Shown here: one piece after another, positions 34,868-43,700 of the stretch | Numbering within the stretch: position 1 is the stretch's first letter | Layout: the number at the start of each line of letters is the position of its first letter | NCBI RefSeq assembly: GCF_003217475.1 | Contig: NZ_QJSP01000007.1 | Coordinates: forward strand, 1 to 64,000 | Source of the DNA: Williamsia limnetica | GTDB taxonomy: Bacteria > Actinomycetota > Actinomycetes > Mycobacteriales > Mycobacteriaceae | Length of the DNA stretch: 64,000 nucleotides | Reading direction: 5' to 3' | Notes under the pieces: generated by a model | The model's input: the letters and a program-made list of their open reading frames with translations, nothing else | Told to the model about the DNA's origin: nothing | The model's database searches: none | Program-made: the position numbers and the translations under genes

Positions 34868-35671
34868 ATGCTTCGCATCGCCACCTGGAACGTCAACTCC
34901 ATCCGCGCCCGTAGCGAAAGGGTCGTCGACTGGCTCGAGAGGGCGAACATCGACGTGCTGGCGATGCAGGAAACCAAATGCAAGGACGAACAATTCCCCG
35001 AGATGGGATTCGCCGCCGCCGGCTACGAGCTCGCCACGGTCGGATTCAGTCAATGGAACGGCGTTGCGATCGCATCCCGGGTCGGCCTCGAGGACATCGA
35101 GCTGAGCTTCGAGAACCAGCCCGGTTTCAGCAAAGACGCCGAGGTGGACCCGGCCATCGAGGCACGCGCGATCGGAGCCACCTGCGGCGGCGTCCGGGTC
35201 TGGAGCCTGTACGTCCCCAACGGCCGCACCCTCTCCGACCCCCACTACACCTACAAACTCGAGTGGCTTGCCGCACTGCGTGATACGTCTTCCAAGTGGC
35301 TCGCCGACGACCCCGACGCCCAGATCGTCCTCAGCGGCGACTGGAACATCGCACCCACCGACGACGACGTGTGGGATCCAGCCCTGTTCGCCGACAAGAC
35401 CCACACGTCCGAACCCGAGCGCGCCGCATTCGCGGCAATGACCGATGCGGGATTCACCGACGTCGTGCGGCCGTTCACCCCGGGACCAGGGGTCTACACC
35501 TACTGGGACTACACGCAACTGCGCTTTCCCCGCAAAGAGGGGTTGCGGATCGACTTCAGCTTGTGCTCACCGGCGCTGGCGACCCGCGTGAGCGGCGCCG
35601 AGATCGATCGACAGGAACGAAAAGGTAAGGGCGCCAGCGATCATGCCCCGGTCATCATCGACGTGGTCTGA
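34868..35671 (+). CDS. xthA: Exodeoxyribonuclease III / AP endonuclease
   Basis: A 267-residue Mg2+-dependent enzyme of base-excision repair. Motifs are TWNVNSIRAR, the metal-binding AMQETKCKDEQFP, SLYVPNGR, LSGDWNIAPTDDDVW and the C-terminal GASDHAPVIIDV with the catalytic His. It is transcribed alone, divergent from the ethanolamine operon. A 190-bp, AT-richer gap lies between the two and likely holds both promoters. Confidence 0.95.
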   Translation: MLRIATWNVNSIRARSERVVDWLERANIDVLAMQETKCKDEQFPEMGFAAAGYELATVGFSQWNGVAIASRVGLEDIELSFENQPGFSKDAEVDPAIEARAIGATCGGVRVWSLYVPNGRTLSDPHYTYKLEWLAALRDTSSKWLADDPDAQIVLSGDWNIAPTDDDVWDPALFADKTHTSEPERAAFAAMTDAGFTDVVRPFTPGPGVYTYWDYTQLRFPRKEGLRIDFSLCSPALATRVSGAEIDRQERKGKGASDHAPVIIDVV

Positions 35672-35695
35672 CGTTCGCCTGCTCGTCATCCGGCG

Positions 35696-36139
35696 CTAGG
35701 TCTGCTCGGGACGCTCAGCCAGTTCGTCGGCCACCTTGCGCAGGGTACGTCCCAGGACCTCACGCTCGGCCTCATCGAGGCCTTCGAGCGCCGTCTCCAG
35801 GGCCTGGACCCGGCGGGAGCGGCTCCCCTTGATCAGGTCTGCGCCTGCGGCGGTCACCTCGAGGAGACTGGCGCGACCGTCGTCCGGGTCAGCGGTCCGC
35901 GCGATGAGTCCGTCCCGTTCGAGCCCCGTCACGATGCGCGACATGGTCGGCACCGTGACGTTCTCGCGGTCGGCGAGTTCCGACAGCCGGATGGGATCGC
36001 CGGCATCGATGAGGACCCACAGCGCCGACAACGAACTGAGCGGCTGGGAGTTCTGACCGGTCCGCGACCGCAGCGAGCGGACGACCCGCGCCAGGTCGCG
36101 ATACACCGAAGCGGCCGAAGCGCCCTGCAGATCCATCAC
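35696..36139 (-). CDS. MarR-family transcriptional regulator
   Basis: A 147-residue winged-helix protein: LSSLSALWVLIDAGDPIRLS, then the recognition helix ENVTVPTMSRIVTGLERDGL and the wing RTADPDDGRASLLEVTAAGA. These act as dimers and are usually released by small phenolic ligands. It lies between xthA and the iron region, and no obvious partner operon is divergent, so its target is unclear. Confidence 0.88.
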   Translation of the reverse strand: MMDLQGASAASVYRDLARVVRSLRSRTGQNSQPLSSLSALWVLIDAGDPIRLSELADRENVTVPTMSRIVTGLERDGLIARTADPDDGRASLLEVTAAGADLIKGSRSRRVQALETALEGLDEAEREVLGRTLRKVADELAERPEQT

Positions 36140-36246
36140 CGTTGTCCCGTCGGTTGCACAGCGGCGACGGAGCCGCGTCCGGCGGTCCGTGCCTGCGACA
36201 AGTCGTCGTCCAGATAGATTACCGGCGGCAATACATCAGGGAGCAA

Positions 36247-36441
36247 TCAGTTGCTGTGCAGCAACAGGATCCCGACCAGCCCGATGGTGACGATGAGAGC
36301 GGCGATGATCGCCGAGACACCCACGGCCACCAGCACCGTGGCGGAGTTGATACCGGTGGACGCCGCGTCGTCATCCTGCGGTTCGCCTGATTCCCAGGGA
36401 CCGATCTCCTGGGTGACGTCGTCCTCGCCTGGCTGCTGCAT
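36247..36441 (-). CDS. 64-residue single-span membrane protein, paralogue of the Mtb12-like protein at 51410-52150
   Basis: A tiny protein with an acidic cytoplasmic start (MQQPGEDDVTQEIGPWE) and one C-terminal helix (VLVAVGVSAIIAALIVTIGL). That helix and the preceding SATV are strikingly similar to the anchor VFVAAGVSAIISALIVSIGV of the larger protein next to the siderophore NRPS genes. The gap to the SIP gene holds an iron box, so both divergent genes may be iron-controlled. It ends in LLLHSN with no outer domain. It may be a truncated duplicate or a small accessory anchor. Confidence 0.65.
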   Translation of the reverse strand: MQQPGEDDVTQEIGPWESGEPQDDDAASTGINSATVLVAVGVSAIIAALIVTIGLVGILLLHSN

Positions 36442-36521
36442 CGGCCAATTAGAGCACGTCAGACCACGTCGGGTGAGTGGCCCGGAGTCAACCCTTTCCG
36501 AGGATGCTCGCGCCCGACAGC

Positions 36522-36540
36522 TTAGGCTAAGCTCACCATC
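36522..36540 (+). promoter_or_regulatory. Probable IdeR/DtxR iron box before the SIP gene
   Basis: TTAGGCTAAGCTCACC at 36522-36537 matches the 19-bp IdeR consensus at 13 of 19 positions over the full site. It ends directly before the ATG at 36541, where a bound repressor would cover the start of a nearly leaderless transcript. It also lies 80 bp from the divergent small membrane gene. Confidence 0.65.
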
Positions 36541-37236
36541 ATGAGCAGGGGATTACAGGGGCTGGTGCTCAAAGCACTCGGCGCAGACGACTACGAGCTG
36601 ACGGTGACCGCCAAAGAGCAGGTCACCGACAGTTATCTCCGGATCAGCTTCACCGCAGGCGGCCTGCTCGGTCATCACGACCGCCATCCGACCCAGTGGA
36701 TCCGGTTGTGGATACCGAACGGTGACAAGCATCAGCAACGCGGATACACCCTGGTCGACCCCGATGAGGCCGCGGATACCTTCGACATCGAGTTCGCCCT
36801 CCACGACGGACCGGCCGCGAACTGGGCCGTGGCCGCCGAGGTCGGCGAGAAGATCGGCGCCACCGTCATGGGTTCCAAGTTCGCGATCCCCGACCCTGCG
36901 CCCTCGGAATACGTGATCTTCGGCGATCCGGCGGCCGTTCCCGCGATCAACTCCCTGCTCGATGCCATCGGAGACGTCCCGGCCAGGGTGTGGCTCGAGT
37001 GGCAGCACGAGTCGGACAAGAATCTCCCCTTGAAAGCGACGCCCGCGACCACCGTGCAGTGGGTCGAGCGTGGCACAAAGGGCCAGGTCCTCCGCGACAC
37101 CGCCGCGCAACTATCACTTGCCCCAGGAGCCTTCGGTTGGGTGGCGTGCGAGTTCCACACCACCAGAGACATCACGAAGTCGCTCAAGAGCAAACTCCCC
37201 AAGACATCGGTCAAGTCCCAGGCCTACTGGAAATGA
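36541..37236 (+). CDS. Siderophore-interacting flavoprotein (SIP, ferric-siderophore reductase type)
   Basis: A 231-residue cytoplasmic FAD-binding reductase of the ViuB/SIP family that frees iron from imported siderophore. It has an N-terminal flavin domain with QRGYTLVDPD (the RxYT flavin motif) and PTQWIRLWIP, and a NAD(P)H domain with GSKFAIPDPAPSEYVIFGD and RVWLEWQHESDKNLPLK. The C terminus ends in a basic segment. It is the first gene of a three-gene operon; its stop overlaps the next start. Confidence 0.92.
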   Translation: MSRGLQGLVLKALGADDYELTVTAKEQVTDSYLRISFTAGGLLGHHDRHPTQWIRLWIPNGDKHQQRGYTLVDPDEAADTFDIEFALHDGPAANWAVAAEVGEKIGATVMGSKFAIPDPAPSEYVIFGDPAAVPAINSLLDAIGDVPARVWLEWQHESDKNLPLKATPATTVQWVERGTKGQVLRDTAAQLSLAPGAFGWVACEFHTTRDITKSLKSKLPKTSVKSQAYWK

Positions 37237-38228
37237 CGAAGAGAGTTGGATTCATGCGAGCCCGTTCGAACCGCCCGACCGTACTGCTCGCACTTCTCGC
37301 GGCGCTGACCATGGTGCTCGTCGCCTGCAGTTCCCCCGAGGAAGACGAGGACAACGGGGCGCCCATCCAAGTGAACACCCCGATGGGCCAGGTCACGATC
37401 AACGGCGTTCCCAAGAACATCGTCACCATCGGAACGCAGTGGACCGATGTGGCCCTGGCTTTCGGCGTCACCCCGGTGGCGTATCTCGACAACGTCGAAT
37501 TGCTGACCAAGGCGCCGACTCCCTGGGTGGGAGACCGGCTCGAGTCCTCCCAGGCGATCGATCCCTCGCGGGACGTCGCAAGCCAGGTCGCGGCCGTCGA
37601 TCCGGACCTCATCGTGTCCACCGACTTCGGCGACCAGACAGAGACGTTCGCGAAGCTGAGCAAACTGGCGCCCACCATCCCCTCCATCACCGGCAAGCAG
37701 GTGGACCCATGGGAGGAGATGGTCGTCTTCATGGGCACGGTGCTCCGCGAACCCGAGAAGGCGCAAGAGATCATCAACGGCGTCAACAGCAAGATCGACG
37801 GCATCAAGGAAGCCAACCCGGGACTGCAGGGCAAGAGCTTCGCGCTGGCCTGGATCCTCACGAACGATCAGATCCAGGTGTTCGGTGACCCTGCTGACGG
37901 TGCGGCCGAGGTGTTCACCTCGATGGGCATGACCATGGCACCCGAACTGCAGAAGATCTTCCAGCGCGACGGACAGCCCCGGTTCCCCATCTCCACCGAG
38001 AACGTGCCAGAGCTGCAGTCGGACATGATGATCCTCGCAGCCAACTCTGCGGCCCTCAACGAGAAGATGAAGACGTTGCCCGGCTACTCGGCGCTCACCT
38101 CGGTGAAGAAGGACGCTGTCGCCGAACTCAGTGTCGCGGAGGTCAGTGCCATCAATCAGCCGTCCCCGCTGTCACTTCCGTTCGTGTTGGAGAAGATGAC
38201 CCCCGCATTCGAGAACGCCGCGAAATGA
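37233..38228 (+). CDS. Second iron-siderophore substrate-binding lipoprotein
   Basis: About 331 residues with a lipoprotein signal (MRARSNRPTVLLALLAAL, lipobox LVAC) and a FecB-like two-lobe fold (GVPKNIVTIGTQWTDVALAF, AVDPDLIVSTDFGDQTETF). The ATG at 37233 overlaps the SIP stop (ATGA). An in-frame ATG at 37254 would give a more standard signal peptide. No permease or ATPase genes accompany it, so it may feed the importer at 228-4160 or act in siderophore recycling. Confidence 0.9.
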   Translation: MTKRVGFMRARSNRPTVLLALLAALTMVLVACSSPEEDEDNGAPIQVNTPMGQVTINGVPKNIVTIGTQWTDVALAFGVTPVAYLDNVELLTKAPTPWVGDRLESSQAIDPSRDVASQVAAVDPDLIVSTDFGDQTETFAKLSKLAPTIPSITGKQVDPWEEMVVFMGTVLREPEKAQEIINGVNSKIDGIKEANPGLQGKSFALAWILTNDQIQVFGDPADGAAEVFTSMGMTMAPELQKIFQRDGQPRFPISTENVPELQSDMMILAANSAALNEKMKTLPGYSALTSVKKDAVAELSVAEVSAINQPSPLSLPFVLEKMTPAFENAAK

Positions 38229-39598
38229 CCGCTCCAGCGGTGGCCGGCCGCGAGTTCGCGTACGCCTTCCGCTCCGGAGCATCCGCGATGACCGCGCCCG
38301 GCGGCGTCGCGGTGCTGCTACCTGCCAAGCAGCGACTGACCGGCCTGACGCCGGCCCAGATACAGACGCTCAAAGCTCTGGGCCGGGGCCAGGTCACCCT
38401 GGACGACCTACCCGGAGGTGGAGCCGATCCCGCAGTGACCGGGATCCTGAACGACCTGGTGGGCCAGGGCTTTCTGACGGTCACGATGCGTTCAGCAGGC
38501 AGCGATCTGTACACGTTGCGTCCCTTCGACACTCCCCCACCCAGGCCTCCGGCAACGCCGCACGACGCCGCGCTGGGCGAACTCTCGAAGTTCGCGGTGA
38601 TCCATCGAGTCGAGGGCAGGTGTGTGGCCGAACACCCGTTGTCGTGGTGCGACATCGAAATCCACGACGCAGGGGTGTTGGCGGTCCTCACCGGCCTGCC
38701 GGGCGGCGCCGCACTGACACCTCAGGTGTCGGCCGAGCTGGCCCGGGACCTGAAGTGGGCGGGTTTCATCGCGCAGCCCGGCACAGAGGATTCCGAGTTC
38801 ACCACGCGCAGCTGGGGCGCCCACGAGTTGTGGTTTCACCGCAAGAGCACTTTCGGTGTCCGCGCCAAGGACTGGGGTCGGTTCGGTCCGACCAAGTGGG
38901 CAGCGGGATCGTATCCACCCCTACCGGCGCGCAAAGCCGAGTATCCGGGGCCGGCCGTCGCACTCGAGCAGGCCGACCTCGACGAACTGCGCGTCACCGG
39001 CGATGCCCTCACCAGCGCCATCGAGGACCGCACATCGTGCCGCGACTTCGACACCACCTCGGCCCCGACCCTCGACCAGCTCGGCGAGTTCCTCTACCGG
39101 ACCCACCGAAACCGGACGTTGCGGGTGATCGGCGACGAGGAGTTCGGTTCCCGCCCTTATCCATCCGGCGGCGGATTGTACGAACTCGAGGTGTATGCCG
39201 TTGTCCGCCAATGCCAGGGACTTTCTGCCGGCATGTACCACTACGACTCGTTCGACCACGTCCTGCGCCCGGTCACCGACATCGACAACCCCGCGATCGA
39301 CCGTCTGCTGACCCCGTCATCGCTCACCCTCTCCGGCGGACAGCTGCCGCAGATCTTCTTCGTCTTCGCGGCCCGCGTCGGGCGGATCATGTGGACCTAC
39401 GAGCAGATCCCGTATGCCGTGATGCTCAAACACGTGGGAGTGCTCACCCAGACGATGTCGCTGGTCGCCACCGACATGGGACTCGGCACGGTGGCCCAAG
39501 GCTACTGCGACACTGCCGCTTTCGCCGAGTTGGCCGGCGTCGATGAGCTCACCGAGTGCGCACTGGGCAGTCTCGTACTCGGTACCCCAAAACTCTGA
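38225..39598 (+). CDS. SagB/ThcOx-like FMN-dependent oxidase (nitroreductase fold)
   Basis: A 457-residue protein. An N-terminal winged-helix-like or recognition region (LTPAQIQTLKALGRGQVTLD) is followed by a middle domain. The C-terminal 210 residues are a nitroreductase-type flavin domain of the SagB class: EDRTSCRDFDTTSAPTLDQL, FGSRPYPSGGGLYELEVYAV, AGMYHYDSFDHVLRPV and TDMGLGTVAQGYCD. SagB enzymes oxidise peptide thiazolines and oxazolines to thiazoles and oxazoles. Its start overlaps the binding-protein stop, and the nearby NRPS has a heterocyclisation domain, so azoline oxidation on the siderophore is a good hypothesis. Confidence 0.82.
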   Translation: MTAPAVAGREFAYAFRSGASAMTAPGGVAVLLPAKQRLTGLTPAQIQTLKALGRGQVTLDDLPGGGADPAVTGILNDLVGQGFLTVTMRSAGSDLYTLRPFDTPPPRPPATPHDAALGELSKFAVIHRVEGRCVAEHPLSWCDIEIHDAGVLAVLTGLPGGAALTPQVSAELARDLKWAGFIAQPGTEDSEFTTRSWGAHELWFHRKSTFGVRAKDWGRFGPTKWAAGSYPPLPARKAEYPGPAVALEQADLDELRVTGDALTSAIEDRTSCRDFDTTSAPTLDQLGEFLYRTHRNRTLRVIGDEEFGSRPYPSGGGLYELEVYAVVRQCQGLSAGMYHYDSFDHVLRPVTDIDNPAIDRLLTPSSLTLSGGQLPQIFFVFAARVGRIMWTYEQIPYAVMLKHVGVLTQTMSLVATDMGLGTVAQGYCDTAAFAELAGVDELTECALGSLVLGTPKL

Positions 39599-39616
39599 CC
39601 GCCGCTCGACGACATC

Positions 39617-40528
39617 TCAGGTCTTTGCGTCCGCACCCGCTTCGGCCTCGTTGGCCGCCTGCGCGGCCCCCGACCACGCGATGACCATCGCACCGGCCAC
39701 CGCGACGACGAAACCGAGCACCGCCAGCCAGGTCCGGCCCGGTAGTGCGTCGTCGCCGAGCCAGATGATACCGATGACCGACGGGATGACGGTCTCACCG
39801 ACCACGACCGCGGCAGTTGCCGAGTTCACCGAACCGAGTTGCAGGGCGACGGTGTTGAGGTAGTAGCCTCCGACCCCGGCCAGTGCGATCGCGTAGGCCG
39901 CCGGGTCGCTGATGATCTCTACGAGGTCGAAGTCCGAGATTCCGTGCAGGATCCGCACCGATACCGCGACCACACCGAACATCGCTCCGGCACACAGTCC
40001 CGCGGCGATGGCGGCGCGGGATCCGAGCCACCGGACGAGCGCCGACGAGACCGAGAACAACACGACCGCTGCGATGAGCACACCCCAGTGGAACCAGGTG
40101 CCGTCGTGGCCATGGCCGTCCTGATCCGCCGACAGTCCGATCGCGCACAGGGCTGCGACCACCGCACCGATGGCGATCCAGTCGCGTGGCAGCAACTTGA
40201 TACCGAGGACGAAGATCCCGAGGATCGCCGTGACCACCAGGTACGCACTGACGATGGTCTGCGACAAGAACAACGGCGCCAGGCGCGAGCCCACGGCATT
40301 GCCCGCGAACCCGACGACGTCGAGGCAGGTGCCGGCGATGAAGGCCGTGGTGAGGACCGCAGCCATCGTCGAGCGCATCGTCGGTCCACCCGTCGCGGTG
40401 TGCAGACCTGCGGTCTCGCCGCGCGACAGTGCGTCGTCCTTGGACTTGCGGGCACCGTAGGCCTGCAGAACCGACGACGTGCCGTATGCGATACACGCGA
40501 AAAGTGCTGCCAGGACGCCGTACACCAT
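39617..40528 (-). CDS. EamA/DMT-like multi-span transporter
   Basis: A 303-residue membrane protein with about ten helices arranged as two repeats (YGVLAALFACIAYGTSSVLQ; GVGGYYLNTVALQLGSVNSA; VGETVIPSVIGIIWLGDDAL). This is the drug/metabolite transporter fold, near the actinobacterial DMT members of unknown substrate. It starts at ATG 40528 and converges with the SagB-like oxidase gene. A role in siderophore efflux is possible from context but not shown. Confidence 0.75.
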   Translation of the reverse strand: MVYGVLAALFACIAYGTSSVLQAYGARKSKDDALSRGETAGLHTATGGPTMRSTMAAVLTTAFIAGTCLDVVGFAGNAVGSRLAPLFLSQTIVSAYLVVTAILGIFVLGIKLLPRDWIAIGAVVAALCAIGLSADQDGHGHDGTWFHWGVLIAAVVLFSVSSALVRWLGSRAAIAAGLCAGAMFGVVAVSVRILHGISDFDLVEIISDPAAYAIALAGVGGYYLNTVALQLGSVNSATAAVVVGETVIPSVIGIIWLGDDALPGRTWLAVLGFVVAVAGAMVIAWSGAAQAANEAEAGADAKT

Positions 40529-40546
40529 GGGTTGAGTATGACCGAT

Positions 40547-40723
40547 CCCGAAGTCGGAGGAAGTGACATCTCCTCCGACTCCATACACATCCTCCCGTAG
40601 CAGTCGGAGGAAATCGCCAAAGCCGGAGGAAGTATCAGATCCTCCGACTTCGTGCAGATCCTCCCGCTGCAGACGGAGGACCTCGCCAAAGCCGGAGGGA
40701 AAACCAGATCCTCCGACTTCGGG
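40547..40723. repeat. Array of palindromes built on AGTCGGAGGA / TCCTCCGACT
   Basis: Three successive hairpin units fill the gap between the large NRPS stop and the transporter start. Unit one: 40552-40561 pairs with 40571-40580 (10/10). Unit two: 40602-40611 pairs with 40640-40649 (10/10). Unit three: 40671-40680 pairs with 40709-40718. Units two and three are 69 bp apart and share TCGCCAAAGCCGGAGG. The outer ends also pair (CCCGAAGTCGGAGGA at 40547-40561 with its complement at 40709-40723). A strong terminator for the NRPS operon or a mobile palindromic repeat are both possible. Confidence 0.75.
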
Positions 40724-40753
40724 TCAGGGGCCCTGTATGGCCCGCGACGGGGG

Positions 40754-43700
40754 TTACAGCGCGGAGGCGACGACTGCGACGGCCTGCTGCCAGATTTGCG
40801 CCAACCGGTCCGCGTCCGCGGAGTCCATCACCTCTTTGCTCCACCGCCAGCTCGTGACCAGTTGCGGCCCTTCGGGTGTGCCGCGCACCACCGACACCAC
40901 ATCGAGGGCATAGCGCAGCGGTAGATCGGGCTCCGGCGCCGTCGGAAGCCGGCCGTTGAGGTCGAGATCGGTGATCGGTGACCACGGCTCGGGTGTGTCG
41001 GATGCCCCGGTGGTGGTGAGGTCGAACCGGCCCAGATAGTTGAACTCCACCTGCGGATCGGTGGATGCAACCAGCTCGGGCACCCGCTCGAAGTGCCGCA
41101 ACAGACCGTAGTCGAGTCCCCGATTGGGGATGCCGCCGATGTGCTCGGCCACCGAAGCAACCAGTGCACGAACTGTTTCCGGACGTTCGCCCGCGGTGTC
41201 GAGGTCCACGGCATCGGCACCCGCACCGAGGCGGACCGGGAACACACTGGTGAACCAACCGACGGTCTGGGACGTGTCAACCCCCGCACCGACCGTGCCG
41301 TCCTCGCGACCATGGCCCTCCAGGGCGATGAGTGCGCCGGTCGACTTGTCCTGGCCGTTGACGGTGCGCCAGGTGTTGATCGTCAGTGTGAGTGCGGTGA
41401 GCAGGAACTCCCTCATACCGACCGGTCCGCCGAGTTTCCCGAGAATCGACACGGTGTCGTCGACGGACGTGTGGGCAGCGGTGGTGCGCAACGACGCCCA
41501 TGTGTCACTGTTCGGATCGACCGGTCGGGTACCGATTGTCGGATCCTGTCCGCTCACCTGTGCTGCCCAGTACGGACGTTGTCCGAGTACTTCCGCTGTG
41601 CCACTTCGCTCGGCCAGCAGATGAGAGAAACGCCGGTACGACGTGTATTCCGTCCCCAGGGTTGGAGTGATGCCCGAGGCGACCTGCCGACCACACTCGG
41701 CGAGATCTCCGAACAGCACATGCCATGACACCGCATCGGTGGCGAGGTGGTGTACCGCGAGCAGCAGGACATCACCTTCGTCGCCGGCATCCGCGACCAC
41801 CCGCACTGCGGCCACCATGTTGCCGGTCGCCGGATCGATACGGTCCATCGCAGCAGGCGCTTCACGCTCCACACCGGCGGACAGATCGTCGCCCACGAAC
41901 GCCGTGGTCACGATGTCGGACGCACGCACCGACCCGACGCTTCTGGTGACCAGCTCATACCCACTCCCGGTGTCGTTCAACTGCGACCGCAACATGTCGT
42001 GGGCATCGAGCATCGCCTGCAGCGTTGCTTCGAGTTCGGATGCGGACAACCCTCGAGGAAGGGCGATGAGGGTGGTCTGTGTGAAACGCCGGAACCGCCC
42101 GAAGTCGTACATCCAGCGGACCACCGGCAGCGCGACCACCTCGCCCGGCCCACCCTGCTCGCCTTCGTCGTCAGGGCCGACCAGCTCACCACTATCGATC
42201 GCGGCAGCCAGGGTACGCACCGACGGATTGGCAAGCACGAGTCGCGGGCTGACCTGAACATCTTCTCGGCGAAGGGCATTGACCAGCGACATCGCCACGA
42301 TGCTGTCCATCCCCAGGTCGAAGAAGTCTTCGTCGACACCGGGAACCGGGCCATCCACGAGCTCACCGAACACCCTGCACAGCAGGCGTTCTGTCTCTGT
42401 GGTCGGCTCTGCGTCGGGCCCCGATGAACCGGCGAGAGCCTCTCGTGCGAGCACGGTCAGCGCTGTCTCGTCCAGCTTGCCGTTCGACGTCATGGGTAGC
42501 GCGGGCACTGTCAGCACCCGGGCGGGCAGCATATGCGTCGGCAGTTTCTCGGCCAGCGCCTCACGTGCCTGTGCGGCAGGTATCTCCACACCGACCACGA
42601 ATCCGACCAGGGTCGCACCCGTCGGGCGTCGCAAGACCACCACGGCAGCAGTGTCGACACCGGGCAGTTGCCGCATGGCCGTTTCGATCTCGCCGATCTC
42701 GATCCTGAACCCGCGGATCTTGACCTGGCTGTCGGCACGCCCGAGGAACGTGAGGTTGCCATCCGGGAGCCGTCGGACCAGATCGCCTGTCCGATACATT
42801 CGGCCGCCGCGCGCGTATGGATCGGCGACGAAGCAACCCGCGGTCACTCCCGGTTGTCCCACATAGCCTCTGGTGACCTGCGCTCCGGCGAGGTACAGCT
42901 CGCCGACGACACCCCGGGGCACCGGGCGCAACCGGGAATCGAGGACGTGGGCGGTCATCCGATCAGCCGGGGTGCCGACCGTCGGGACAACAGACGAGGC
43001 GACCGGGGCGACAACTGCCTCGACGGTGGTCTCGGTCGGGCCGTAGCAGTTGTAGACGTCGAGACCTTCCAGGGCCCGCAATTGTTGCCACAGAGCCTGA
43101 CTGATCGCTTCTCCACCGAGTGCCAACACCGACAACCGCCCGCCACTTCGATCGAGCTCCGCCTCCGGCTGATGGTCGAGCTCCGCCTCCGGCTGATGGT
43201 CGGGCTGCGCCTCCGGCTGATGGTCGGGCTCCGCCTCCGGCCCACCGACAATGCCCGCCGCGGCCAGTTGCCCGAACATCGACGGCGAGGTGTCGATCAT
43301 GTCGATCCGGTGGTCGATGAGCCCGGAGACCAGTTGTTGCGCATCCCGCATCTGCGCTGCGTCGAACAGGTGCACGCTGTGCCCATCGAGAAGTCCGATC
43401 ATCGGCTGCCACGACGCGTCGAAACTCAGCGACCAGGCGTGCGCGATACGGAGCTTGCGGCCCAATCGGGCTGTGGCCGGGGCATACACGTGGTCGCGAT
43501 GATCCGCGAAATAGCTGGCGACCGCGCCGTTCGTACCGATGACACCCTTGGGCTCGCCGGTCGAGCCGGACGTGAAGATGAGATACGCGGCAAGATCCGG
43601 TGTGGCACAGATCTTCGGACGTGAGGTCGACTGCACGCCGAGTGCCGCAGACGTCGCCGGGTCATCGAGGATGAGGTAACGCGCGCGGTCCGCACCGGAC

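Noticed and set aside
40547-40723. Regularly spaced repeats considered as a CRISPR array
   Set aside because: The repeats are inverted with unequal spacing, the spacers are themselves similar, and there are no cas genes nearby.
43154-43249. 24-bp repeats considered as CRISPR or regulatory repeats
   Set aside because: They have no spacers and lie in frame within an NRPS gene, so they are a coding minisatellite.
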